Source of the DNA: an uncultured Lachnospiraceae bacterium
GTDB taxonomy: Bacteria; Bacillota; Clostridia; Lachnospirales; Lachnospiraceae
Reading direction: 5' to 3'
Assembly (NCBI GenBank): GCA_947245585.1
Contig: CAMXPV010000012.1
Location: 23,871 to 87,870 of the forward strand
Length of the DNA: 64,000 bases
Notes under the pieces: model-generated
What the model saw: only the letters and a program-made list of their open reading frames with translations
What the model was told of the DNA's origin: nothing
The model's database searches: none
In this document: piece by piece, positions 18,233 through 26,493 of the stretch
Position numbering within the stretch: the stretch's first letter is position 1
Layout: each line of letters opens with the position of its first letter
Position numbers and translations under genes: made by a program

Positions 18233-18937
18233 ATGAAAAAAGAATTGAACGCAGTGGCGATCATTACGGCCCGGGGCGGCAGCAAGCGGATCCCGGGGAA
18301 GAATATCAGAGAGTTTATGGGAAAGCCAATGTTGGTTTATGGGATTGAAGCGGCGCTTGCGTCAGGACTTTTTCGGGAGGTTATGGTTTCCACCGACGAT
18401 GAAGAGATCGCGCGGATTGCGTTAGAGGCGGGCGCGGCGGTTCCCTTTATGAGAAGCCCGGAGACATCGGGGGATTTTGCCACCACGGACGATGTGCTCA
18501 TGGAGGTGCTTGAGACTTATGAGAAACGGGGAGAAACCTTTGACTATATGGCCTGCATATATCCGACGGCACCCTTTGTGACGGCAGGGAAGCTTGCGGA
18601 GGCCATGAAAGTTTTGGTGGAGCAGGATGCGTCAGGGGTCATGCCGGTGGTACGCTATTCTTTCCCGCCGCAGCGGGGTATGGCGATCCGGGATGGGAAA
18701 CTGGTGTACTGCTATCCTGAAAACGCCGTGAAACGGTCTCAGGATTTGGAGCCCATGTACCACGACAGCGGGCAGTTTTACTGTTACCATGTGGAGCGTT
18801 ATAGGGCCTGCAGGGGCGAGCTGCCGGACGGATATCTACCGATCGTTGTATCAGAAATGGAAGTGCAGGATATCGACAATCCGACGGATCTGGAACTGGC
18901 GGAAATCAAATTTCGCATGATGCAGAAGAAGGGATAA
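18233..18937 (+). CDS. pseF: Pseudaminic acid cytidylyltransferase
   Basis: A 234-aa nucleotidyltransferase with the CMP-sialate synthetase signature ITARGGSKRIPGKNIREFMG at residues ~11-30, then VSTDDEEIA and YHDSGQFYCYHV near 180. It activates the nonulosonic acid to CMP-pseudaminate using CTP. The size (~230 aa) matches PseF rather than the longer two-domain NeuA. It lies 24 bases after the PseG fusion and three bases before pseI, so these steps should be coexpressed. It may act on a related nonulosonate such as a legionaminate isomer; the presence of PseB and PseC argues for the pseudaminate series. Confidence 0.9.
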   Translation: MKKELNAVAIITARGGSKRIPGKNIREFMGKPMLVYGIEAALASGLFREVMVSTDDEEIARIALEAGAAVPFMRSPETSGDFATTDDVLMEVLETYEKRGETFDYMACIYPTAPFVTAGKLAEAMKVLVEQDASGVMPVVRYSFPPQRGMAIRDGKLVYCYPENAVKRSQDLEPMYHDSGQFYCYHVERYRACRGELPDGYLPIVVSEMEVQDIDNPTDLELAEIKFRMMQKKG

Positions 18938-18940
18938 AGC

Positions 18941-19996
18941 ATGAATCAGGATAAAATAAAAATCGGCAATCGCTTGCTTGGAGAGGGGGAACCGACCTAT
19001 ATCGTGGCGGAGATGTCGGCCAATCACTTGCAGGACTATAACAGGGCCGAGGCCATTATACGGGCGGCGAAGGAGGCGGGTGCCGACGCAGTGAAGCTCC
19101 AGACCTACACAGTGGACACCATCACCATGGACTGCGACAACGAGTATTTTCGGATTACCCAGGGGACGATCTGGGACGGTATGACCTGTTATGAACTATT
19201 TAAAGAGGCATACACGCCATGGGAATGGCAGCCAAAGCTTGTGAAGCTGGCAAATGAGTTGGGGATGGACTGCTTTTCTGCTCCCTTTGATTTTACAGCG
19301 GTGGATTTCATGGAGGAGATGGGGATGCCGGCCTATAAGATCGCTTCCCCTGAAATTTGGGATATTCCCCTGATTCGTAAAGTCGCCAAACTGGGAAAGC
19401 CTGTCATTATGGCCACGGGGCTTGCTTATCTGGAGGACATTGAGAGGGCGGTGAGAACGTGCAGGGAGGAAGGGAATGAACAGATCATCCTTTTAAAATG
19501 CACGGCCACGTATCCAACGCCCTATGAGGATATGAATATCAGGGTGGTTCCCCATATGGCGGAGGCTTTTGACTGCCTGACGGGGCTTTCCGATCACAGC
19601 ATGGGTTCGGCGGTGGCGGTGGCTTCGGTGGCGCTCGGCGCTCGGATGGTGGAAAAACATTTCACACTTTCCAGGGCGGACGGCGGGCCTGACGGGGCCT
19701 TTTCCATGGAGCCTGCTGAGTTTAAGCAGATGGTGGATGAGATCCGCATGGTGGAGAAGGCGCTTGGCAAGGTGACTTACCGCCTGACCGAAAAGCAGGA
19801 GAGAAGCAGGGAGGAAGGGAGATCCCTGTTCGTCACGGAAGATATGAAAAAGGGAGAAGTCTTCACGGAGAAAAACCTGCGCTCCATACGTCCGGCTTTC
19901 GGCATGGCACCCAGACACTATGAGGAGGTTTTGGGAAAACGGGCCAGGTGTGATATTGCACGGGGAACACCGATGGAATGGAAATATGTGGAGTGA
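18941..19996 (+). CDS. pseI: Pseudaminic acid synthase
   Basis: A 351-aa NeuB-family synthase. The TIM-barrel domain (~15-270) holds IVAEMSANHLQDYNRA, ADAVKLQTYT, FSAPFDFTAVDF, KIASPEIWDIPLI and LSDHSMGSAVAVAS. A C-terminal SAF (antifreeze-like) domain (~290-345) starts at RSREEGRSLFV. It condenses phosphoenolpyruvate with the 6-deoxy-2,4-diacetamido sugar made by PseG to give the nine-carbon acid. The E-x-S-x-N-H motif and the SPE segment are typical of PseI rather than sialic-acid NeuB. It is followed after three bases by an ATP-grasp gene. Confidence 0.93.
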   Translation: MNQDKIKIGNRLLGEGEPTYIVAEMSANHLQDYNRAEAIIRAAKEAGADAVKLQTYTVDTITMDCDNEYFRITQGTIWDGMTCYELFKEAYTPWEWQPKLVKLANELGMDCFSAPFDFTAVDFMEEMGMPAYKIASPEIWDIPLIRKVAKLGKPVIMATGLAYLEDIERAVRTCREEGNEQIILLKCTATYPTPYEDMNIRVVPHMAEAFDCLTGLSDHSMGSAVAVASVALGARMVEKHFTLSRADGGPDGAFSMEPAEFKQMVDEIRMVEKALGKVTYRLTEKQERSREEGRSLFVTEDMKKGEVFTEKNLRSIRPAFGMAPRHYEEVLGKRARCDIARGTPMEWKYVE

Positions 19997-19999
19997 AAT

Positions 20000-21226
20000 A
20001 TGCAGAAAAAAATGATGATTCTGGGAGCCAGTGCGTTACAGGTTCCCGCCATAAAAAAGGCGAAAGAATTGGGCTACCAGATCATTCTGGTGGATTATGA
20101 CGAGAACGCGGTGGGATTTGCACTGGCTGATGTGAAACTGGTGGTCAGCACCCTGGATCAGGAGGAGGTTTACCGACAGGCGCTCTTGTATGAGCCGGAT
20201 GTGGTGATTACCTCCACCAGCGACGGCCCTGTGCGGACGGCGGCCTATGTCAATGAAAAGCTTGGGAAACGGCCAGATTTATCTTATGAAAATTCTCTTT
20301 GCGCTACGATAAAGAGCAATATGAGAGAACGCTTGCAAAAGTGCGGCGTACCCATACCGGAATTTTATGCGGCAGCGGATTTTGAGGATTTTTCAAGGGC
20401 GGTCGATCGGTTGGACGGACGCTGTATTGTGAAGCCTGCGGACAATGCGGGGAGCCGGGGCGTGGTTCTTTTGGATGCCAAAAAGGCGGAAATGGAACCG
20501 GAGGATTTCCATGCGGTAAAGGAGCGCGTTTATCGTTATAGCCGTGAAAATTCCAGAGGCGGTACGGTGATGGTGGAGGAATACATGGAGGGCCCGGAGG
20601 TCAGCGTGGAAATTATGGTGGTGGAAGGGGAGCCCCATATTCTTGCGATTACCGATAAGTATATCACGCCGCCGCCTTATTTTGTGGAGTTGGCGCACTG
20701 TGAGCCCAGCAGGCTGGACGCAGAGGTACAGGATCAGATAGGGGAAGTGGCGGCGCAGGCGGTGCGGGCTGTGGGCATTGAGAATGCGCCGGCCCACGTG
20801 GAGATAAAAGTGACAAAGAACGGGCCCAAGATCGTGGAACTGGCGGCAAGGCTTGGCGGTGATTTTATCACATCCAGATTGGTTCCTCTTTCCACAGGAA
20901 TTGATATGGTGGGAGCGTCCGTGATTCTGGCGACGGGAGAACAACCGGAATTGACCCCGGCGAGGAAGAAAGGCGCGGCGATCCACTTTATTCACGCCAA
21001 AGAGGGGCAGCAGGGCGTGATTAAAAACATAACCGTGCCGGAGACGCTTTATCAGGCGGAGGGCGTGGAGGAGATTGCGCTGTACAAAAAGCCCGGTGAG
21101 AATGTGCAAGGAACGCACTCCAGCAACGATAGACTGGGCCATGTGATCACAGTAGGGGAAACTGCAAAGGAGGCCATGGAGCGCGGAGAATGGGCGCTTT
21201 CGCAGATCAGGGTGGAAATCCTGTGA
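20000..21226 (+). CDS. ATP-grasp ligase next to pseI
   Basis: A 408-aa ATP-grasp protein of the carbamoyl-phosphate-synthase-large-chain-like / PurK-like group. It has a pre-ATP-grasp Rossmann part (~1-105), then the ATP-binding lobes with KPADNAGSRGVVLL (near 143-157), VMVEEYMEGPEVSVE and, for metal binding, HVEIKVTKNGPKIVELAARL. The C-terminal ~70 residues form an extra domain (GTHSSNDRLGHVITVG). Such enzymes join a carboxylate to an amine using ATP. Next to pseI and the GT52 gene, it may couple an amino acid or small acid to an amino group of the nonulosonate (inference). No named substrate can be assigned. Confidence 0.8.
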   Translation: MQKKMMILGASALQVPAIKKAKELGYQIILVDYDENAVGFALADVKLVVSTLDQEEVYRQALLYEPDVVITSTSDGPVRTAAYVNEKLGKRPDLSYENSLCATIKSNMRERLQKCGVPIPEFYAAADFEDFSRAVDRLDGRCIVKPADNAGSRGVVLLDAKKAEMEPEDFHAVKERVYRYSRENSRGGTVMVEEYMEGPEVSVEIMVVEGEPHILAITDKYITPPPYFVELAHCEPSRLDAEVQDQIGEVAAQAVRAVGIENAPAHVEIKVTKNGPKIVELAARLGGDFITSRLVPLSTGIDMVGASVILATGEQPELTPARKKGAAIHFIHAKEGQQGVIKNITVPETLYQAEGVEEIALYKKPGENVQGTHSSNDRLGHVITVGETAKEAMERGEWALSQIRVEIL

Positions 21227-21250
21227 AAAAGCACATGGAAATATTCCGAA

Positions 21251-22336
21251 ATGGGGCGTATGATGAAAGATCGAATTTATGTCTGCCACACGTACTATCA
21301 TGTGTATGTGGCGTGCTTGAAGGAACTGAATCTGGCGCGGGATGAACGCGGAAACGCCACTCTTGTGATGAGCACCATGTCCAATGATTTCGGGGATTTG
21401 AAGGAGCGGGCTTTGGCCTGCGGACTCTTTGAGGCGGTGTATATGTTCGAGGAAAAAGAGGATGTGAACTTCCCTGAGATTATGAAATATCATGTGGACA
21501 GGGGAAATCTTTTTTTCAATCTGCTTGCCCGCATCCGTTACACAAAGCTTTTGGGCAGAGCGCAGGAGCCCTATGTGCCGGTGGATTTTAAAGCGTACAG
21601 GGATATCTATGTTTTTTGCGACTCCGATCCCATCGGTTATTATCTGAGTTATAAAAAAATCCATTACCATGCGTTGGAGGACGGGCTTGACTGTATCAGC
21701 ACCTATGATACCGCCCGCTACGATAACAGGGGACATTTTAAATTAAAGGCCTTTCTCGCTTCCCTGAACCTGATTTTCATTCAAAACGGATGGGGAAAAT
21801 ATTGTCTTGATATGGAGGTCAACGATATCTCCATTCTGCCTTATCCGTGCCCCAAATATATTGAGAAGCCCAGACAGGAGCTGACCGAGCGGCTGACAAG
21901 GGAAGACCGGGCGATGTTGGTGCGGCTTTTTGTGGCGAATATAGAAGAAATTAAGGAAAAGCTCGCCACTGGCAGGGAAAATGTGCTTCTTTTGACGGAG
22001 CCTTTGTGTGAACTGCCGGTTCGGGAAAGGATTTTTCAGGATTGCATTGACTTATATGGTCAAATAGATGGAAAGGAGTCGGTGGTTTTGATTAAGCCCC
22101 ATCCGAGAGATCTGTTGGATTATGAAACCCTCTTTTCGGAGCACATCGTTCTTGACCGGAAGTTTCCGATGGAGGTGTTAAATTATATTGAAGGACTGCA
22201 GTTTCGACGTGTGATCTCTGTTTTTACGGTGGTGCGCAATATTCAGTTTGCCGAGGAGATCGTTTATCTGGGAGAAGATTTTATGGACAAGTACGAAGAC
22301 CCAAGACTGCACCGGCAGAATGAAGACATCTATTAA
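21251..22336 (+). CDS. GT52-type (sialyltransferase-like) glycosyltransferase
   Basis: A 361-aa GT-B-like protein. The start YVCHTYYHVYVACLKEL resembles the T-x-Y-H-x-x-x-A opening of GT52 lipooligosaccharide sialyltransferases. HALEDGLDCI near residue 140 matches the family's E-D-G motif, and VLIKPHPRD near 280 carries the K-P-H-P donor-phosphate motif. Following a CMP-nonulosonate pathway, it is the best candidate to transfer pseudaminate. The start could be 21251, 21260 or 21263; none has a strong ribosome site. It is separated from the next gene by a 220-base structured gap. Confidence 0.68.
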   Translation: MGRMMKDRIYVCHTYYHVYVACLKELNLARDERGNATLVMSTMSNDFGDLKERALACGLFEAVYMFEEKEDVNFPEIMKYHVDRGNLFFNLLARIRYTKLLGRAQEPYVPVDFKAYRDIYVFCDSDPIGYYLSYKKIHYHALEDGLDCISTYDTARYDNRGHFKLKAFLASLNLIFIQNGWGKYCLDMEVNDISILPYPCPKYIEKPRQELTERLTREDRAMLVRLFVANIEEIKEKLATGRENVLLLTEPLCELPVRERIFQDCIDLYGQIDGKESVVLIKPHPRDLLDYETLFSEHIVLDRKFPMEVLNYIEGLQFRRVISVFTVVRNIQFAEEIVYLGEDFMDKYEDPRLHRQNEDIY

Positions 22337-22372
22337 CAGTTTGCGTGAAATGCGCTCCTGTGGTAAGATAAT

Positions 22373-22533
22373 CAACAGTTCAGCCAGACTGAATCTGTAT
22401 CGCAAATTGTGCTTGCAGAAATTTGCAATGCAGATGATAGTCTGAGGGAATGCCCGCTTATGAGCAAAAAGAGCTGCGGAGCAGCGGAAAGCGACAAAGT
22501 CGCGTTTTGCGAATGGCATGAGCTGAACTGTTG
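22373..22533 (+). repeat. 160-nt element bounded by a perfect 12-bp inverted repeat, highly structured inside
   Basis: CAACAGTTCAGC (22373-22384) is matched exactly by GCTGAACTGTTG (22522-22533). Inside are perfect small hairpins: CAGA/TCTG (22385-22388/22394-22397), TTGCA/TGCAA (22413-22417/22424-22428), GCTGC-GGA-GCAGC (22473-22485) and GCGAC-AAA-GTCGC (22491-22503). A second closing helix pairs CGCAAA (22401-22406) with TTTGCG (22506-22511). Several helices inside one outer stem fit a folded RNA (leader element or small RNA) or a miniature inverted-repeat element. No target duplication longer than two bases is visible. No T-run follows, so it is not a simple terminator. Confidence 0.6.
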
Positions 22534-22557
22534 TATATAAAGAAAAGGAAACACGGT

Positions 22558-24312
22558 ATGCTTAAGATTTTAAAGAAAATGAATCTTCTGTTGGATGCCA
22601 GGCAGAAGCGGACTATGGTGGCGCTTATCTTTATGATGTTGATCGGCGGTGTGTTGGAAAGCCTGGGAATTTCCATGATTGTGCCTATTGTGACTGTGGT
22701 AATGGATCCGGCGGCGGTGCAGGAAAATGAGCTGCTCTCTTCCATCTATTCGGTGATGGGGATGAAGAGCAACACGGAGTTTGCCATGTTTGCACTGCTT
22801 GCCTTTGTGGGAATGACGGTTGTGAAAAACATTTATCTGTTCTTCCAACAAAAAATGCAGCTTCGTTTTGTCTACACGAACCAGTTTGCGACATCCAGAC
22901 GCATGATGATCAACTTTATGCAGAGGCCCTATGAGTATTATCTGAATGCGGATACTTCTGTCATCCAGAGAAACATCACTTCCGATGTAAATAATATGTA
23001 CGGCTTGATTTTAAGCTGTCTGCAGCTTTTCAGCGAGTGTATCGTTTTCGCCTGTCTGGTGGTTGTTTTGTTCATTTATTCGGATCCGATGATGATCATG
23101 TTGGTGGCGGCGCTCATGGTGATCCTGCTTTTTGTGATTAAGAAGGTATTAAAACCCATTATGATCAGGGCGGGACAGGACAATCAGGATTTTTACAGCG
23201 GTTTGTACAAGTGGATTGAGCAGTCCGTGATGGGAATTAAGGAGATCAAGATCGGCTGTAAAGAAAATTACTTTATCAACGAGTATGCGAAATGCGGCGA
23301 GGGCTACGTCAACTCCGTGCAGAAGTATAATCTATTCAATGCGACACCGAGACTTTTGATTGAGACGGTGTGTATTGCGGGAATGATAGGATATTTTGTC
23401 CTGATCATCGGGCAGGGCGTGCAGATGAAAGATCTGCTTCCACAGCTCTCGGCCCTTGGGGTGGCGGCTATGAGGCTGCTTCCCAGCGTAAACAGAATCA
23501 ATAATTACCAGACTTCGATTTCTTATTTTGAACCTTTCTTTATGGGGGTCAGCGATAATTTACAGGAAGAGATTCACGACAGGGCGGTGACTTACGATCC
23601 GGAAGCCTACAGAAAGAAAGAGAATGTGGAAAAACTGCCTGTAAAGAAAGAAATTCGACTGGAAGATATCACCTATAAGTATCCGAATACGGAGACATAT
23701 ATCTTTGACCATGCGGATATGAAGATACCGATCGGCGCATCCGTGGGTATTGTGGGTGTTACGGGCGCGGGAAAGACGACGATTGTGGATATTTTGTTAG
23801 GACTTCTGCAGATGGAGAGCGGCCGTATTTTGGCAGACGGCGCGGATGTCAGCGAAAACTATGCGGGGTGGTTGAAAAACATCGGCTATATTCCGCAGAC
23901 CATTTTTATGATAGACGATTCCATCCGTAAAAATGTGGCCTTTGGCGTGCCGGAGGAGGAGATTGACGACAAAAAGGTGTGGCGTGCCCTTGAGGAGGCG
24001 GCTCTCGACGACTTTGTAAAGAGTCTGCCGGATGGCGTAGAGACTGGGATCGGGGAGCGGGGCATCCGTATTTCCGGCGGTCAAAGACAGCGAATCAGCA
24101 TTGCCAGGGCGCTCTATGAAGACCCGGAGGTGCTTGTGTTGGATGAGGCGACTTCCGCCCTTGACAATGAGACTGAGGCGGCCATCATGGATTCCATCAA
24201 CAGGCTGCACGGGAGGAAGACGCTGGTTATTATTGCCCACAGATTACAGACCATAGAGAAATGTGATATGGTGTACCGGGTTCAGGCGGGGAAAATTTCC
24301 CGCGAGAGATAG
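22558..24312 (+). CDS. ABC transporter, fused permease and ATPase (MsbA/PglK-like flippase)
   Basis: A 584-aa exporter half-transporter with six membrane segments (~15-320) and an ATPase domain (~360-584). The ATPase shows VGVTGAGKTTIVDIL (Walker A), ISGGQRQRISIARAL (signature), VLVLDEATSALDNE (Walker B) and VIIAHRLQTI (H-loop). Such proteins work as homodimers; MsbA moves lipids and PglK flips lipid-linked oligosaccharides. Its position after the nonulosonate transferase suggests flipping of a lipid-linked glycan. The start is placed at 22558, behind AAAGGAAA; the frame opens 27 bases earlier with a TTG inside the inverted repeat. A wzx-type flippase is not seen in the window, which strengthens this role. 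Confidence 0.85.
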   Translation: MLKILKKMNLLLDARQKRTMVALIFMMLIGGVLESLGISMIVPIVTVVMDPAAVQENELLSSIYSVMGMKSNTEFAMFALLAFVGMTVVKNIYLFFQQKMQLRFVYTNQFATSRRMMINFMQRPYEYYLNADTSVIQRNITSDVNNMYGLILSCLQLFSECIVFACLVVVLFIYSDPMMIMLVAALMVILLFVIKKVLKPIMIRAGQDNQDFYSGLYKWIEQSVMGIKEIKIGCKENYFINEYAKCGEGYVNSVQKYNLFNATPRLLIETVCIAGMIGYFVLIIGQGVQMKDLLPQLSALGVAAMRLLPSVNRINNYQTSISYFEPFFMGVSDNLQEEIHDRAVTYDPEAYRKKENVEKLPVKKEIRLEDITYKYPNTETYIFDHADMKIPIGASVGIVGVTGAGKTTIVDILLGLLQMESGRILADGADVSENYAGWLKNIGYIPQTIFMIDDSIRKNVAFGVPEEEIDDKKVWRALEEAALDDFVKSLPDGVETGIGERGIRISGGQRQRISIARALYEDPEVLVLDEATSALDNETEAAIMDSINRLHGRKTLVIIAHRLQTIEKCDMVYRVQAGKISRER

Positions 24313-24366
24313 GACGGGGAAAGGATGAGCAGGAAATTATCCCCGGGAAAATTTCCAAGGAGAGAT
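24289..24366 (+). repeat. Imperfect direct repeat at the ABC-transporter/GtrA junction
   Basis: The 22-base unit at 24289-24310 (GGGAAAATTTCC, three bases, GAGAGAT) recurs at 24345-24366 with 19 of 22 positions equal. The first copy forms the last codons of the ABC gene. The second supplies the GGAGAG ribosome site for gtrA. It looks like a local tandem duplication that created the junction. Confidence 0.55.
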
Positions 24367-24370
24367 GAAT

Positions 24371-24811
24371 ATGAAAAAATTATGGGATTTCGGATGGGGA
24401 ATGTACAAGAAGCATGAGGAGGGAATCAATTATCTGATTTTCGGTTTCCTCGCCTTTGTGTTAAACTATATTTTATATTTTTTGTTTGCGGATGCGATTG
24501 CGATGCACTATATGGCGGCTACGGTGCTGTCATGGGTGCTGACGGTGGTGTTTGCCTATTGGACGAACAGAACGTTTGTATTTAAGAGTCAGAATAAGGA
24601 AGTGGGCGCTGTCTGGAAAGAGTTTGTCTCCTTTATCGGCGCGAGGGTGGCCACGGAAGTGCTCGAAGTTGTCATGATGTATGTGATGGTGGATGTCTGT
24701 TCCATTAACGATAAGGTATCCAAACTGGTCTGTCAGACCATTGTGATTCTGGCAAACTATGTGCTCAGCAAGATTTGGATTTTCAAGGACACCTCAAAAA
24801 AGGCAGATTGA
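24371..24811 (+). CDS. GtrA-family membrane protein
   Basis: A 146-aa protein with four membrane segments and the GtrA motifs INYLIFGFLAFVLNYILYF, VLTVVFAYWTNRTFVF and, at the end, LANYVLSKIWIF. GtrA proteins are thought to flip polyprenyl-phosphate-linked sugars or help glycosyltransferases at the membrane. ATG at 24371 is favoured because GGAG lies about seven bases upstream. An ATG at 24365 is directly against the ribosome site. It follows the ABC transporter and may serve one of the GT-C enzymes of the locus. Confidence 0.85.
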   Translation: MKKLWDFGWGMYKKHEEGINYLIFGFLAFVLNYILYFLFADAIAMHYMAATVLSWVLTVVFAYWTNRTFVFKSQNKEVGAVWKEFVSFIGARVATEVLEVVMMYVMVDVCSINDKVSKLVCQTIVILANYVLSKIWIFKDTSKKAD

Positions 24812-24879
24812 TGCGCGGAGGGGAACCATACAGACCGTGGCGCGCACAGATGAGGATTGGATAAAGAAGGGACAGGCGT

Positions 24880-25968
24880 ATGGGAGTGGGAAATAAGAGA
24901 CAGGCGAATTTTGAGCTGCTTCGCATTGTGGCGATGCTTATGATTATCACGCTTCACTATCTGGTGAAGGGCGGGGTTATTGCAGCTTCCAATGTCCCTC
25001 TGGTGATAAAGGAAAATCCCACAGGCGCTTTTGCATGGCTGATTGAGGCCTTCTGTATTGTAGCTGTGAATTGTTACGTGTTGATCAGCGGATATTTTGG
25101 CGTAGAATCTGTGTGGAAGCCGGGAAGAGTGATTTCTCTGCTTTGTCAGGTTCTTTTTTATTCTCTGTCGGTTCCCTGCGTTTTGCTTCTGATTGGTGCA
25201 GAATCCGCAAAGAAAATGGAGCTTTATGACTGGATTGACTGTGTGCTGCCGATCGAGACGGAGCACTATTGGTTTGCGACCGCCTATCTGATTATGTACC
25301 TCTTTGCGCCCCTTCTGTCGATCGGTATCCGGCAGATGGAAAAGCGGCAGCTTCAGCTTGTGATCGTGTTTCTTCTTGGCTTCTTCTCGCTAGGAAAAAC
25401 CATCTTTCCAGTATATCTTGTGACAGACCGGAGCGGTTATGATTTTGGGTGGCTTATGTGTTTGTTTGTGGTGGCAGGGTATATCAGAATGTATGGGATT
25501 CCATGGTTGGAAAAACTGTCTCATGCGGCCGCGGCGTATCTTCTTTCTAGCTTCGGGATATGGCTGTTTGCGCTGTTTGTGAATCTGGCGGCAAGCAAAT
25601 TCGATGTGTCGTTTATTCATTATATAAACATGCTCTATGCTTATAATCATTTACTGTGCCTGATCAGTGCGGTCGCCCTGTTTTATCTGTTTAAGAATCT
25701 GCGGATCAGGGAGGGGCGTTTTGCCGGCGCGGTGAGAAGGCTTGCGCCCTATACTTTTGGGGTATACCTTTTGCATGAACACAATCTGGTGCGCTATGAA
25801 TGGATGACATGGCTTGGCGTGGAGAAGGTAAATGAGAGCTTTTGGTTCATACCACACATGATTGGCTGCGTGCTGCTTGTGTATGTGATCGGCACAGCGG
25901 TGGATGCGGCGCGGGCGTGGCTGTTTGCGCGGGTAACTGCTGCGGTTCGGGGAGGCAGAAAACAATGA
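24880..25968 (+). CDS. Acyltransferase family 3 membrane protein
   Basis: A 362-aa protein with about ten helices. It opens with the family signature NFELLRIVAMLMIITLHY, which includes the catalytic histidine of acyltransferase-3 proteins. Later marks are EHYWFATAYLIMYLFAPLLS and YTFGVYLLHEHN. These enzymes, such as WecH and OatA, O-acetylate surface sugars using acetyl-CoA. It probably acetylates a glycan of the locus; the target is unknown. The stop overlaps the following GNAT start by four bases. Confidence 0.85.
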   Translation: MGVGNKRQANFELLRIVAMLMIITLHYLVKGGVIAASNVPLVIKENPTGAFAWLIEAFCIVAVNCYVLISGYFGVESVWKPGRVISLLCQVLFYSLSVPCVLLLIGAESAKKMELYDWIDCVLPIETEHYWFATAYLIMYLFAPLLSIGIRQMEKRQLQLVIVFLLGFFSLGKTIFPVYLVTDRSGYDFGWLMCLFVVAGYIRMYGIPWLEKLSHAAAAYLLSSFGIWLFALFVNLAASKFDVSFIHYINMLYAYNHLLCLISAVALFYLFKNLRIREGRFAGAVRRLAPYTFGVYLLHEHNLVRYEWMTWLGVEKVNESFWFIPHMIGCVLLVYVIGTAVDAARAWLFARVTAAVRGGRKQ

Positions 25969-26480
25969 TGGTAAGAGCTTATCGGAAACAGGATATTCCC
26001 GCTATGATTTCTATTTGGAATGAAGTGGTGGAGGAGGGGATTGCCTTTCCTCAGGAGGAGCTTCTGGAGAAAAAGACAGGGGCTGCTTTTTTTGCGGAAC
26101 AAAGTTTTTGCGGCGTGGCGGAGAAAGAAGAAAGCGGGGAAATTTTGGGATTATATATTCTGCATCCGAACAATGTGGGAAGATGCGGGCACATCTGCAA
26201 TGCAAGCTACGCGGTAGCTTCGGCAAGCAGGGGATTGCATATCGGAGAGAAGTTAGTATTGGACTGTATCGGGCAGGCACGTCGGATCGGCTTCCGGGTG
26301 TTGCAGTTTAATGCGGTTGTGGCCTCCAACATCCATGCCAGACATCTGTATGAGAGAATCGGTTTTACACAGCTTGGCACGATTCCGGGCGGGTTTCGGA
26401 TGAAAGACGGGCATTATGAAGACATCTGTCCGTATTATATCACGTTAGCAGGAAATCAAGCGGCTGCGAAGCAGATATAA
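25965..26480 (+). CDS. GNAT-family N-acetyltransferase
   Basis: A 171-aa GNAT domain of the phosphinothricin/L-amino-acid acetyltransferase type. VRAYRKQDIPAMISIWNE forms the first strand and helix, SASRGLHIGEKLVLDCI is the acetyl-CoA loop (R-G-L-H-I-G in place of R-x-x-G-x-G/A), and NIHARHLYERIGF is the C-terminal signature. ATG at 25965 overlaps the acyltransferase stop. It could acetylate an amino sugar, so it is a secondary candidate for the PseH step that no gene inside the pse cluster provides. It could equally be a general amine acetyltransferase. Confidence 0.75.
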   Translation: MMVRAYRKQDIPAMISIWNEVVEEGIAFPQEELLEKKTGAAFFAEQSFCGVAEKEESGEILGLYILHPNNVGRCGHICNASYAVASASRGLHIGEKLVLDCIGQARRIGFRVLQFNAVVASNIHARHLYERIGFTQLGTIPGGFRMKDGHYEDICPYYITLAGNQAAAKQI

Positions 26481-26493
26481 GAAAGGAAACAAC

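Noticed and set aside
20000..21226. Carbamoyl-phosphate synthase or D-Ala-D-Ala ligase as the identity of the ATP-grasp gene
   Set aside because: Only a single ATP-grasp unit is present, and motifs and context do not fit either housekeeping enzyme.
20393..21736. A 447-codon minus-strand open frame
   Set aside because: It spans the ATP-grasp gene and the start of the GT52-type gene, both strongly coding on +. No ribosome site or motif supports it.
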